NCBI GenBank assembly: GCA_035632095.1
Contig: DASQHM010000185.1
Coordinates: 1-27,905, forward strand
Origin: DASQHM01 sp035632095
Lineage (GTDB): Bacteria; Pseudomonadota; Alphaproteobacteria; Ferrovibrionales; Ferrovibrionaceae
Reading direction: 5' to 3'
DNA: 27,905 nt
The notes under the pieces are model-generated. The model saw nothing but the letters and a program-made list of their open reading frames with translations. It was not told the DNA's origin and searched no databases. The position numbers were made by a program, and so were the translations under genes. Shown piece by piece: positions 16,801 through 24,424 of the stretch (the first letter of the stretch is position 1; every line of letters starts with the position of its first letter).

Positions 16801-16938
16801 TTACGTCCCCTGCTTGGTCCGGCGAACCGAAGACGGCACGCGGGATCGCGCGACAGGCACGGCGATGCGGAGGTCACGGTCGGGTGCGATATCGATTTGA
16901 GCCACTGCCCGGGACTTCGGATTCGGACTGAGCGCCAC
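16801..16938 (-). CDS. Possible 45-residue ORF between sugar transferase and prsK
   Basis: A minus-strand ORF starts at GTG 16938, sharing one base with the sugar transferase stop (TAGTG), and ends at TAA 16801, 8 bp before prsK. Third positions are about 73% G+C, similar to real genes here. The peptide (starts MALSPNPKSRAVAQ) has no transmembrane segment or known motif and a basic C-terminus. It spans the gap with tight junctions, which suggests translational coupling, but product identity is unknown and the call is tentative. Confidence 0.35.
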   Translation of the reverse strand: MALSPNPKSRAVAQIDIAPDRDLRIAVPVARSRVPSSVRRTKQGT

Positions 16939-18344
16939 TAGCGCGCGCCCTTGTTCCACAGCACGACTTGCACGGTCGCGAACAAAACCAGCAAATCGAA
17001 CAGGATGCTGTAGTTCTTGATGTAGTAGAGGTCGTAGGAAAGCTTGGCCTTGGCGTCTTCGATCGACGCACCGTAAGGATAACTGATTTGCGCCCAGCCG
17101 GTGATCCCCGGGCGAACGCGCAGGCGCTCCGTGTAGTACGGGATTTCCCGACTGAGGCTTTCGACGAAGAACGGGCGCTCCGGCCGCGGACCGATGAAGC
17201 TCATGTCGCCCTTGAGCACGTTCAGCACCTGCGGGAGTTCGTCGATCCGCGTCAAGCGCAACAACGCGCCGACGCGCGTGACGCGCGGATCGCGCGCGCT
17301 CGCCCATTGCGGCGCGCCGGCCTTCTCGGCGTCGGCGCGCATGCTCCGGAGCTTGAACAGATTGAACGGCCGCCCGTTCCTCCCGACCCGCTCCTGCATG
17401 TAGAAAACCGGCCCGGCGCTGTCGAGCCGAATGACCGCGGCCGCGATCGCCAGAACCGGCAGCGTGAAGATCAAAAAGGCGGAGCTGACGACCACGTCGA
17501 ATGTCCGCTTCAGGAAGGCATTGACCGCCATCGAGAGGCGGAACCCGTCGGAATAGATCAGCCAGCTCGGATCCAGCGAATCGAGCATGACCTGCCGGGT
17601 TTCGCGCTCCCAGAAGGAGAGCAGGTTGGTGACGTCGATGCCGCGAAGCCGGCATTCCAGCAGTGGCGCCGTCGACATGCCGCGCCGTTCGGTTAGGGCC
17701 ACGACGATCTCGGTCACGCTGAGCCGGGCGGCCGTGGCGGCCAGCGAATCACCGGCGTCGATGACCAATTCTCTCGGCACTTCGACCGTCTCGGCCGGCG
17801 TGGCGACGTAACCGACAATCTCGGCGGAGAAATCTAGATGCCGGCGCGCCAGCCGCTCGATTCGCCCGGCCATGGGCCCGGTGCCGATGACCAGGATGCG
17901 GCGATCGGCGCCGAGACGGCTTGCCATCGAGACATAGGCGACGCGCGTGGAGAAGACCGCCGGAAACACGAGGACGAGCGCCGCGAAGTAGACCGTATTG
18001 CTGACCCCGAACAACCGCAGGAAATAGGTCGAGTCGACCTGATAGACGAACAGAAAGACCAGGAGGCAAATGCCAAGGCAAACCGTCAGGCGACTCATCA
18101 AGTGGCGATAATTGTCCAGATGGGTCTTGTCGTAGGCGCCCGTCGAGTACATGACCAGCGAGATGAACATTGCCGGCAGCACTGCCAAGGCGAAACTCGG
18201 CAGGGCCGCGCCATGCAATGCCCCGGGCTGTCCGCCGCGGGCGAAAACCGAGAAGCCGAACAGCACCACGGCGATGACCGCGGTGTCCAAGACGAGCAGC
18301 GAAACCGCCGGCGCGGAGACGTAATGCCGGAAGATTCGCAGCAT
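16938..18344 (-). CDS. Polyprenyl-phosphate sugar-1-phosphate transferase, exosortase-A type (EpsB/WbaP-like)
   Basis: A 468-residue membrane enzyme that starts EPS assembly by moving a sugar-1-phosphate from a nucleotide sugar onto undecaprenyl phosphate. The N-terminal part has about four to five membrane segments (12-140), then a Rossmann-like domain with ILVIGTGPMAG (150-160), and a C-terminal bacterial sugar transferase domain beginning at KRTFDVVVSSAF (279-290). The catalytic signature is present: KLRSMR (331-336), Arg366-Asp368-Glu369 in TRIDELPQ, IGPRPERP (384-391) and YYTERLRVRPGITGWAQ (403-419). It matches the PEP-CTERM-associated family (TIGR03013, from memory). ATG 18344 has a near-ideal GGGGAGG 5 bases upstream. 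It heads the minus-strand run ahead of prsK and diverges from a long regulatory region. Confidence 0.94.
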   Translation of the reverse strand: MLRIFRHYVSAPAVSLLVLDTAVIAVVLFGFSVFARGGQPGALHGAALPSFALAVLPAMFISLVMYSTGAYDKTHLDNYRHLMSRLTVCLGICLLVFLFVYQVDSTYFLRLFGVSNTVYFAALVLVFPAVFSTRVAYVSMASRLGADRRILVIGTGPMAGRIERLARRHLDFSAEIVGYVATPAETVEVPRELVIDAGDSLAATAARLSVTEIVVALTERRGMSTAPLLECRLRGIDVTNLLSFWERETRQVMLDSLDPSWLIYSDGFRLSMAVNAFLKRTFDVVVSSAFLIFTLPVLAIAAAVIRLDSAGPVFYMQERVGRNGRPFNLFKLRSMRADAEKAGAPQWASARDPRVTRVGALLRLTRIDELPQVLNVLKGDMSFIGPRPERPFFVESLSREIPYYTERLRVRPGITGWAQISYPYGASIEDAKAKLSYDLYYIKNYSILFDLLVLFATVQVVLWNKGAR

Positions 18345-18349
18345 TTAGA

Positions 18350-18356
18350 CCTCCCC
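18350..18356 (-). promoter_or_regulatory. Ribosome binding site of the sugar transferase gene
   Basis: GGGGAGG on the minus strand, 5 bases before ATG 18344. It fixes the start codon and implies strong translation of the committing enzyme of the pathway. Confidence 0.75.
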
Positions 18357-18660
18357 TACGACATTGCACAGCGATCGAGCCGCGGGCATTTGCGGAACGC
18401 CGATCGCTAGGCCGCGACGATCAGAGACGGCGCGCCATCTCGGGCCCGCGCGCCAACCCAAAATTCGATCGAAAACTTTGTTCGCCGTTCCAGACCGCCA
18501 AAGCGACTTTCGGCCGGATGTCTGGCTCGTGTTCCGGCTCGATCCAACGCCGCACCCCAAGCAACCGGGAATTGGAAGACAAGCTGTCGCAAACCGGCCC
18601 CAACCAAGACCGAACGCCACGTGCCCAGGCTCGGCCGTAGACCGGCTCTGTTTCGACCAC

Positions 18661-18695
18661 AAGGAGAGAATAGTAAAAATTGTTGTTCTCTCCTT
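18661..18695. repeat. Perfect 10-bp inverted repeat with 15-bp loop
   Basis: AAGGAGAGAA (18661-18670) is exactly complementary to TTCTCTCCTT (18686-18695), with a 15-base AT-rich spacer. No T tract follows on either strand, so it is not a standard terminator. One arm contains the ribosome-site-like AAGGAG, which would be hidden in an RNA hairpin. It could be an operator or a regulatory RNA hairpin about 320 bp upstream of the sugar transferase start. Confidence 0.7.
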
Positions 18696-18711
18696 ACGAG
18701 ATCATCCAAAT

Positions 18712-18772
18712 ACGAATCCGAGCAGCCGTCAAGCGCACTAAGTCTATGAAAATTAATCATATTCGGATTCGT
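18712..18772. repeat. Second 10-bp inverted repeat, 41-bp spacer
   Basis: ACGAATCCGA (18712-18721) pairs perfectly with TCGGATTCGT (18763-18772). The arms are spaced by 41 bases, about four helical turns, which would suit two regulator dimers on the same face of DNA, although this is only inference. Confidence 0.55.
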
Positions 18773-18946
18773 CAAGGCATTACCTGCCAGCCCCCGGTGG
18801 GCCTAGCTACGAAGCCAAATAAATCCCAAAGAAAGATGAATTATATATTTATCATTAGTTGCGGCCATAAGTATTCCCTAGCGAGCGGAGAACGTGCAGC
18901 GAGGCAGCGCTGAGGCGCCCCTTTCGTGTTTCCGTCGCGGCAACGC

Positions 18947-18976
18947 TTGTTGATTTTATCGGGGAAAATCAAACAA
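18947..18976. repeat. Hairpin with 8-bp perfect stem and 7-base loop
   Basis: TTGATTTT (18950-18957) pairs with AAAATCAA (18965-18972) around the loop ATCGGGG, and with one bulged A the stem extends by three more pairs (TTG with CAA). No uridine tract follows on either strand, so a role as an intrinsic terminator is weakly supported. Confidence 0.55.
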
Positions 18977-19015
18977 TTAGGTCGGAGCCCCGAGGCAATG
19001 GCCCGGGACTCGATC

Positions 19016-19052
19016 TACTATGGATAGTATTACATTAAAACAAACTATACTA
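19016..19052. promoter_or_regulatory. TACTAT-GG-ATAGTA palindrome with a third half-site
   Basis: TACTAT (19016-19021) and ATAGTA (19024-19029) form a 14-bp perfect palindrome around GG. A further copy of the half-site, ATACTA (19047-19052), is inverted relative to TAGTAT at 19025-19030. The spacing and AT-rich setting suggest binding sites of a dimeric regulator about 110-140 bp before the rightward gene. Confidence 0.4.
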
Positions 19053-19151
19053 CGATTTTTTATGTCCAACTCTTGACACATCCTGCCTATTAACCACTCA
19101 TTAATGTCTTCTGAGTGATAACTACAGTGTCGATTCGCCAGAGAAGCCCGG

Positions 19152-19164
19152 TGCCATTATGGCA
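19152..19164. promoter_or_regulatory. TGCCAT-T-ATGGCA palindrome over a start codon
   Basis: A 13-bp perfect palindrome with a single central T. Its right arm contains the ATG (19159) of the small tail-anchored protein gene, so a bound protein or an RNA hairpin here would affect translation or early transcription. It may be chance. Confidence 0.3.
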
Positions 19165-19323
19165 AGCATCCAGCCCGCCGATCTGAGAGACGCGTCGTTT
19201 GCCCGCATCGGCTCGTTCCGGGGCGCTTCCGGACATTGGTCGGCCAGGCGCGCGATACTGACCTGGGCGGTGGTTTCGGCGGCAATTTGGGCGGCCATCA
19301 TCCTGGCCGTGTCGCAAATCTGA
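19159..19323 (+). CDS. Small tail-anchored membrane protein, 54 aa
   Basis: A 54-residue ORF whose polar N-terminus (begins MASIQPADLRDAS) is followed by a basic patch (SARR, 28-31) and one C-terminal hydrophobic segment, TWAVVSAAIWAAIILAV (35-51), with only three residues after it. That layout is a tail-anchored inner-membrane protein with a cytoplasmic head. Third codon positions are about 77% G+C, and the ORF begins just where the AT-rich non-coding DNA ends, which supports real coding. GAGAAG (19141-19146) is a possible ribosome site, somewhat far away. I do not recognise the family. It precedes the fused oxidoreductase gene by 249 bp and may belong to the same transcript; the gap between them shows nothing convincing. 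Confidence 0.55.
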   Translation: MASIQPADLRDASFARIGSFRGASGHWSARRAILTWAVVSAAIWAAIILAVSQI

Positions 19324-19572
19324 CCATAGCGATGGCCGGCCCGGCCGGTTATCGACGGCAACGTTCCAACACTGCGTTCCTTGGTCCGGCCCCAATCCAA
19401 TTTCCGGGACACTCGAACCGCGCCAAACCGCCTAAATCGGCCACGGCGCCCAAGCTGCAATGCTCCTTACACAATTTCGGCGTGAAACTGCGCGAAACGC
19501 TTGCTCGCGCGGGCGCGGCGATTTAATCGAAAGCGGCGCAGCGTAACGCCCGAGTCGGAGGTTGCAGCCGGA

Positions 19573-21687
19573 ATGGACCGCAGAATAGCCATCGTTGGCG
19601 CCGGCTATATTTCCGAGGCCCATATTGAGGCGTTGCGCCATTGCCGCTTGCGCTCCGTGGTCGCGGTGGTCGACGCGGACCTCGACCGGGCCAAGGCACA
19701 GGCGACGCGTTGGGGGGCCGCGCAGGTCTTCGGCAACGTGCAGTCGCTGATCGAGGCTGGAGCCTGCGACGTGGCGCACGTCCTGGTGCCGCCGAACCTG
19801 CATCGGAGCGTCGCCGAGCCGCTCCTGCGCGCCGGCATCCATGTGTTTTTGGAAAAGCCGATGGCGGCGTCGGCGGCCGAGTGCGCGCAATTGCTGGAAG
19901 CGGCGGCGGCGGGAAAGGCCGAGCTCGGCATCAATCAGAATTTTCTGTTCCTGCCGAGCTATGTCCGCTTGAAGGACAACGTGTCGCGCAACGCACTCGG
20001 CCGGCTTAGGCACGTGCTATGCCACTTCAACATGCCCGTGCGCCAGATCAGCGCGCGCCAATTCGGCCATTGGATGTTCCGCTTGCCGCAGAACATTCTG
20101 CTCGAGCAGGCGGTTCATCCTCTCTGCATGATCGTCGATCTCATCGGCACGGTGCGCGAGGTCGCCACGTCGGTTGCGCCGGCGCTCGCCATCGCGCCCG
20201 GCGTCGACTTTTACCCGACGTGGCAGGTTTCGCTCCGCGGCGAACGGGCGGACGCGCAGGTGCTGCTGTCGTTCGGCGAAAACCTGGCGGAATGGCGCCT
20301 CGCGGCCATTTGCGACGACGGCAGCATGCATCTTGATGTTGCCGGCGACCGAATGAGCGTGCGGACCAAGACCAAGTGGCCGCCGTTTGCCGACGAATTC
20401 CTCAACGACTCGCGCGCCGCGGCCGAGGGTTTGGCCGCGGCGACGTCCAAGCTGGTTTCCTACGTCCTTTCCACTCTGAAGCTGCGCTCGCGCTCCGACC
20501 AATTCTTTCGCACCATGAGCGGCAGCGTCGGCGCCTTCCATGCGGGCCTGGCGCAAGGCCGTCCGCCCGTCGACGGCCGGTTCGGCGCGGAGCTGGTGGA
20601 ACTTTGCGAGCGCATCGCCGGAACCAGACTTGTCGACCCGGCCCGCATTCAGACGAGCCCCGCGGCCAACGCTTCGCCCGGTACGGCGGCCGCGCCTGTG
20701 GACATTGCCGTGCTCGGCGGTACCGGTTTCATCGGCAGCCACGTCGTGGCGCAATTGCTCGCGCAAGGCCGCACGGTGAGGGTGATGGCGCGCAACACGC
20801 GGATGCTACCGGCGCCATTCCACGATCCCCGCGTGCAAGTCGTCTCGGGCAACATAACCGAAAAGGCAGACGTCGAAAGAGCGATTGCCGGGGCATCCTG
20901 TGTCATCAACCTTGCGCACGGCGGCGGCGGGGCAAGTTGGGCGGAGATCCAGCAGACAATGGTCGGCAGCGCCCGAAACGTCGCTGAGGCGTGCCTCAGG
21001 CAAAAGACGCCACGCCTCATCTACGTGAGTTCCATCGCGGCGCTCTACCTTGGCAATCCTTCCGAAACGATCACCGGCGCCACCCCGCCGGACGCGATGC
21101 CCGAACGGCGGGCCGACTATGCGCGCGGCAAAGTCGAGAGCGAGCGCCTGTTGATGGACATGGCGCGAACGCGGAACCTGCCGCTTTGCATCCTGCGGCC
21201 GGGTGTCGTCACCGGCGCGGGCGGCATTCCTTTCCATTCGGGCGTGGGCTTTTACAATATCGACCGGCATTGTCTTGGCTGGAACGATGGACGTAATCCG
21301 CTACCGTTCGTTTTGGTCGAGGACGTGGCTCGTGCCGTCGTCAACGCCACCGCCGCCGAAGGGATCGTCGGCAAGGCGTTCAATCTTGTCGGCGACGTGC
21401 GCCTCTCGGCGCGTGAATACATTGCGGAACTTGCCGCGGTCACGCACCGTCCCCTGGTCTATCACCCGCAATCGGTCTACAAATTGCAGGCCATCGAGGT
21501 CGGAAAGTGGCTGATCAAGCGTGCGATCGGTCGGTCCGCGCCCTTTCCCGGCATGCATGACTTGTTGTCGCGCGGCATGACGGCGCGCTTCGATTGCATG
21601 GATGCCAAGACCGCGCTGGCATGGAACCCGACTGGCGACCATGCCGACTTCGTACGGCGAGGCATTGCGATCTATGGAGAATCTTGA
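19573..21687 (+). CDS. Gfo/Idh/MocA oxidoreductase fused to NAD-dependent epimerase/dehydratase (SDR)
   Basis: A 704-residue two-enzyme fusion for nucleotide-sugar metabolism. Residues 1-350 are a Gfo/Idh/MocA dehydrogenase: IAIVGAGYIS (5-14) binds NAD(P), FLEKPMA (92-98) holds the conserved Lys95, and EQAVHPL (178-184) supplies the His of the second domain. After a Pro/Ala-rich linker (about 360-376) an extended SDR begins: VLGGTGFIGSHV (380-391), YVSSIAA (484-490), the catalytic Tyr516-Lys520 in YARGK, and LRPGVVTG (541-548). Both active sites look intact. The pair could do successive oxidation and epimerisation or reduction on a UDP-sugar for the EPS, but the substrate is not evident. ATG 19573 was preferred over an earlier in-frame ATG (19501) because the family fold begins there and GGAGG lies upstream. 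The downstream GT overlaps it by 14 bp. Confidence 0.9.
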   Translation: MDRRIAIVGAGYISEAHIEALRHCRLRSVVAVVDADLDRAKAQATRWGAAQVFGNVQSLIEAGACDVAHVLVPPNLHRSVAEPLLRAGIHVFLEKPMAASAAECAQLLEAAAAGKAELGINQNFLFLPSYVRLKDNVSRNALGRLRHVLCHFNMPVRQISARQFGHWMFRLPQNILLEQAVHPLCMIVDLIGTVREVATSVAPALAIAPGVDFYPTWQVSLRGERADAQVLLSFGENLAEWRLAAICDDGSMHLDVAGDRMSVRTKTKWPPFADEFLNDSRAAAEGLAAATSKLVSYVLSTLKLRSRSDQFFRTMSGSVGAFHAGLAQGRPPVDGRFGAELVELCERIAGTRLVDPARIQTSPAANASPGTAAAPVDIAVLGGTGFIGSHVVAQLLAQGRTVRVMARNTRMLPAPFHDPRVQVVSGNITEKADVERAIAGASCVINLAHGGGGASWAEIQQTMVGSARNVAEACLRQKTPRLIYVSSIAALYLGNPSETITGATPPDAMPERRADYARGKVESERLLMDMARTRNLPLCILRPGVVTGAGGIPFHSGVGFYNIDRHCLGWNDGRNPLPFVLVEDVARAVVNATAAEGIVGKAFNLVGDVRLSAREYIAELAAVTHRPLVYHPQSVYKLQAIEVGKWLIKRAIGRSAPFPGMHDLLSRGMTARFDCMDAKTALAWNPTGDHADFVRRGIAIYGES

Positions 21688-22846
21688 TGTAACACGCATC
21701 CGCGAAGCGCAGGAGTTGCGCGTGCCGGCGCGCGTCCCGCACTTGCTGCATATATTCTCCACCTTCGCCATGGGCGGCCCCCAGGTCAGGTTCGCCTGGC
21801 TCGCCAATCGTTTCGGTCGCAAGTTCCGTCACAGCATCATCGCGCTGGATGGCAATGACGCCTGCCGGGGGCGGCTCGACGGCGATCTCGACCTGGAGAT
21901 CCTGCCGACAAGGGTCAGCAAGGAGCGGCCGCTGACCAACTGGATCGAAATCGCGCGCCAGATCGCCAATGTCGCACCGGACCAGCTCATCACCTACAAC
22001 TGGGGGGCGATCGAATGGGCGCTGGTCAATCGAGTCATCGATCACCGCGCCCACATACACTGCGAAGACGGATTCGGGCCGGATGAAATCGACGCTCAAA
22101 AGTGGCGGCGGGTCTTCATCCGGCGCCTGGCGCTGTCGGGGCGCTCGCTTGTCGTGGTTCCCTCGCGCACCCTGGAATCGATCGCTCGTGACGTTTGGCG
22201 CTTGCGGCCTGGGCAAATCCTGTATGTCCCGAACGGCATCGATTGCACGGCTTTCGATCAGGCTGCGCCGCGCCGCGCCCTGCCGGGGCTGGAACGTCAC
22301 GACGGTCTCGTGGTCGGAACCGTCGCCACCCTGCGCGCGGAAAAGAACATCGTCCGGCTCATGCGTGCGTTCCAGGCTGCGCGGTCGGGCGATGCGCGCC
22401 TGGTCATTGCCGGCGAAGGTCCGGAACGGGCCCGCCTCGAAGCGGCCGCTGCGGCGGCCGGACTGAAGGACAGCGTGATCTTTCTCGGTCATGTGCCCAA
22501 TCCGGCCGAGGTCCTCGAGCATTTCGACATCTTTGCCCTGTCATCCGACACAGAACAGATGCCCTTGAGCGTGCTCGAAGCCATGGCCGCGGGCTTGCCC
22601 GTCGCCGCCGTGAACGTGGGCGACCTGGCGCACATGCTCTCGCCGGAGAACGCGGCGCTCTTGGCGCCGAGAGGCGATGAAGCCGGCTTGGCCGATCTGC
22701 TTCGCCGATTGCTGGACGAAGAACCGCTGCGGACCCGCCTTGGCCGCAGCAACCGCATGAATGCCGAGCAGCGCTTCGCCGAGTCCGCGATGCTGGCGAG
22801 CTACGAGCGGATTTTTTCCGGCGCCGCAGCGCTTAACGCGGCGTAA
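21674..22846 (+). CDS. GT4 glycosyltransferase coupled to the Gfo-SDR fusion
   Basis: A 390-residue GT-B enzyme of family 4. The N-terminal domain opens with HLLHIFSTFAMGGPQVRFAW, where the GGPQ loop binds the donor phosphate or acceptor. The C-terminal domain has YVPNGIDCTAF, VVGTVATLRAEKNIVRLM, LVIAGEGPERARLE and the EX7E motif in TEQMPLSVLEAMAAGLPVA. ATG 21674 sits inside the end of the Gfo-SDR gene (14-bp overlap in another frame); GTG 21722 is a less likely alternative. The tight overlap suggests the fused enzyme makes the sugar that this GT transfers, an inference from gene order only. A promoter-like region separates it from the FecR gene. Confidence 0.92.
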   Translation: MENLDVTRIREAQELRVPARVPHLLHIFSTFAMGGPQVRFAWLANRFGRKFRHSIIALDGNDACRGRLDGDLDLEILPTRVSKERPLTNWIEIARQIANVAPDQLITYNWGAIEWALVNRVIDHRAHIHCEDGFGPDEIDAQKWRRVFIRRLALSGRSLVVVPSRTLESIARDVWRLRPGQILYVPNGIDCTAFDQAAPRRALPGLERHDGLVVGTVATLRAEKNIVRLMRAFQAARSGDARLVIAGEGPERARLEAAAAAAGLKDSVIFLGHVPNPAEVLEHFDIFALSSDTEQMPLSVLEAMAAGLPVAAVNVGDLAHMLSPENAALLAPRGDEAGLADLLRRLLDEEPLRTRLGRSNRMNAEQRFAESAMLASYERIFSGAAALNAA

Positions 22847-22883
22847 AGCCCGCGGCGCACCAAAACGTCCTCACATCTTTAGA

Positions 22884-22913
22884 TTGCTTTTACAAGTTGC
22901 TAATACTTGTAAT
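22884..22913 (+). promoter_or_regulatory. Candidate promoter overlapped by TTACAAGT-N7-ACTTGTAA operator
   Basis: A perfect 8-bp inverted repeat, TTACAAGT (22890-22897) and ACTTGTAA (22905-22912), lies in the AT-rich gap ahead of the FecR-domain gene. A -35-like TTGCTT (22884-22889) and a -10-like TGTAAT (22908-22913, 18-bp spacing) overlap it, so a bound regulator could block RNA polymerase. A second small repeat, ACAGT-GAAT-ACTGT, follows at about 22927-22940. The palindrome is certain; promoter and operator roles are inferred. Confidence 0.4.
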
Positions 22914-22960
22914 AGTTCTTACCCTTACAGTGAATACTGTGTGCCGTGGGGACTTTGTCT

Positions 22961-24406
22961 ATGTGGGGGCGGGCGTCTGTTCTGGCGCTGACGTGTCTTG
23001 CCGTCGCGGCCTCCGCCGCGTGCGCGTTCGAGCAAGCGGGCGTTTCTGCCGCCGTTCGCGGCGACGTGGAGCGCGCCAATGTCGCGCAGCCGGTCGGCAT
23101 CAAGGTGAAAAGCGGCGAGCCGATCTATCTCGCCGATCGGATCACTTCGCGCACCGACTCCGGCATGCAGATCATGCTGCTGGACCAGACGACCTTTACC
23201 ATCGGACCCGACAGCTTCGTCACCATTGACGAGTTCGTCTACGACCCGAAGACGAACGCCGGCAAAGTCGCAGCCACGCTCGGCAAGGGCGTGTTCCGTT
23301 TCGTCACGGGCAAGATCGCGCAGCGCGATCCGGAAAACATGACCGTCAAGCTGCCGATGGCGACGATCGGCATTCGCGGCACCATGGTCGTCGGCCGCAC
23401 CGACCAGGACCGCGCGTTGGTCGGCCTGGTCGGCCCGGGCATCGACAACAATACCGGCGAACGCGCCGCGGGCATCGACGTCATCACGCCGCAAGGCACC
23501 GTGTCCATCCGCCGGCCGGGCTGGGGCGCACGAATCGAGCGCGGCAAACCGCCCGTGGTCGTCGAGCTGGACAAGCCGGACGTTCTCGCGATCTTCACGC
23601 AAGTGGCGCCACGCCTGTCGATGGTTCCGCCGGGCAGCGTCGGGCCCGGTCCCTCACCCGCCACTACCGCAGGCAACTCGATGCAGACAGGCCAAGCGGC
23701 CGGCGGGCAAAGCACGGGCGGCCAGGGCGCAGGCGGCCAGAGCGGTGGCGGGCAGAGCGGTGGCAGTCCGGCGGGCGGGCAGGGCGGCGGCACCCAAGGA
23801 GGCACCGGGACCGCAGGAAATACGGGCACCGGTCAAGGCGGCACCAGTCCGGTCGGCACAACCGGCTCCGCCGGCGGCGCCAACCAAGCGAGCGGTCAAG
23901 GCAGCGCATCGGGCCTCGGCAATCTTGCCTCGGTCGGATCGGTGTTGCCGATCGCACAGACGTTCAATCAAGCGACCACGTTCCCGGCGCAGCAAGGCCT
24001 CGGTTCGTCGCCGACCACATTCGGCCAGCTTCTGGCCATCCAGATCGGCACGTTTACCTTCAGTCAGACCGGCATTCCCATCGGTGGCGCGGCAAGCGGC
24101 ACCTACGACTTCGCCATGAGCATCAACTTCGGGTCTCAGCTCATTACCGCCAATTTCGTGAATATCAATGTTGTCGGCTTCGCAGTCGCCGGCGGGACGG
24201 TCGTCATCAACGCCCCCTTCGACACCGGGCCGCCCACCTCGCCGGTCACCATTTCCGGCGGCAACCCATGCGGCAATGCCGCCTGCAGTGCGACGGTCAG
24301 TCTGATCAACGCCGGGTCCAGTATCGCCAAGCAGGCTTCGCATCAGCTCACCCTTACCTTCTCGACTTCCGTGGCGTCCGGCTCCGGCATCGCGACCCGT
24401 CCCTAG
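22961..24406 (+). CDS. Secreted FecR-domain protein with Gly-rich linker and C-terminal beta domain
   Basis: A 481-residue exported protein. The signal peptide is MWGRASVLALTCLAVAASAACA, cut about residue 22; the Cys lacks a proper lipobox. A FecR-type beta domain spans about 46-142 (SGEPIYLADRITSRTDSG, QTTFTIGPDSFVTIDEF, MATIGIRGT). A low-complexity Gly/Gln/Ser/Thr linker runs 225-325 with GGQ repeats, then a beta-rich module of about 130 residues (350-481) with TYDFAMSINFGSQLITANF, Cys437/Cys442 in a short loop and a final GSGIATRP. This end module resembles that of other alphaproteobacterial FecR proteins and, loosely, the barrel handle of type XI secretion cargo. ATG 22961 is chosen because the leader starts there; GTG 22946 would add five residues. 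The next gene, a TPR/beta-barrel protein, starts 18 bp later, so they are a pair. It is not a sigma-factor regulator of the FecR/FecI kind. Confidence 0.85.
   Translation: MWGRASVLALTCLAVAASAACAFEQAGVSAAVRGDVERANVAQPVGIKVKSGEPIYLADRITSRTDSGMQIMLLDQTTFTIGPDSFVTIDEFVYDPKTNAGKVAATLGKGVFRFVTGKIAQRDPENMTVKLPMATIGIRGTMVVGRTDQDRALVGLVGPGIDNNTGERAAGIDVITPQGTVSIRRPGWGARIERGKPPVVVELDKPDVLAIFTQVAPRLSMVPPGSVGPGPSPATTAGNSMQTGQAAGGQSTGGQGAGGQSGGGQSGGSPAGGQGGGTQGGTGTAGNTGTGQGGTSPVGTTGSAGGANQASGQGSASGLGNLASVGSVLPIAQTFNQATTFPAQQGLGSSPTTFGQLLAIQIGTFTFSQTGIPIGGAASGTYDFAMSINFGSQLITANFVNINVVGFAVAGGTVVINAPFDTGPPTSPVTISGGNPCGNAACSATVSLINAGSSIAKQASHQLTLTFSTSVASGSGIATRP
23690..23910 (+). repeat. Imperfect GGC/CAG-rich repeats encoding Gly-Gln linker
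   Basis: Short imperfect tandem units coding for GGQS/GGQG-like tetrapeptides make up the linker of the FecR-domain protein. Such tracts can change length by slippage, which would vary the distance between the FecR domain and the C-terminal module without breaking the frame if units are multiples of three. Confidence 0.6.
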
Positions 24407-24424
24407 GCGCACGACATCCACCTC

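Larger units (their letters stand above)
18345..19158. other. 814-bp divergent, partly AT-rich non-coding region
   Basis: No convincing gene is found between the divergent sugar transferase and the small tail-anchored protein gene. The first third (to about 18660) is G+C-rich but lacks coding-like ORFs; from 18661 to about 19130 the DNA becomes AT-rich (17 of 60 bases are G or C at 19021-19080) and carries several inverted repeats, listed separately. A TTGACA at 19073-19078 could be a -35 box reading right, but no good -10 follows at standard spacing. The region probably holds the promoters and operators of both EPS arms and could encode a small RNA, which sequence alone does not show. Confidence 0.5.

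Noticed and set aside
18680..18913. 77-codon plus-strand ORF in the AT-rich region, TTG start 13 bases after AAGGAG
   Set aside because: Composition is unlike the genes here, its repeated IRIR segments merely reflect the inverted repeat, and no motif is seen.
19149..19165. TGGCAC on the minus strand as a -24 element of a sigma-54 promoter
   Set aside because: The matching -12 position reads TTCT, lacking the invariant GC.
19332..19526. 64-codon plus-strand ORF between the tail-anchored protein and the Gfo-SDR gene
   Set aside because: No ribosome site and third-position G+C is clearly lower (about 60%) than in the real genes; kept out as unsupported.
23018..23026. Lipobox in the FecR-domain protein (Cys at residue 21)
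   Set aside because: The residues before Cys are SAA without the usual Leu/Val/Ile at -3; a standard signal-peptidase I site after ACA fits better.
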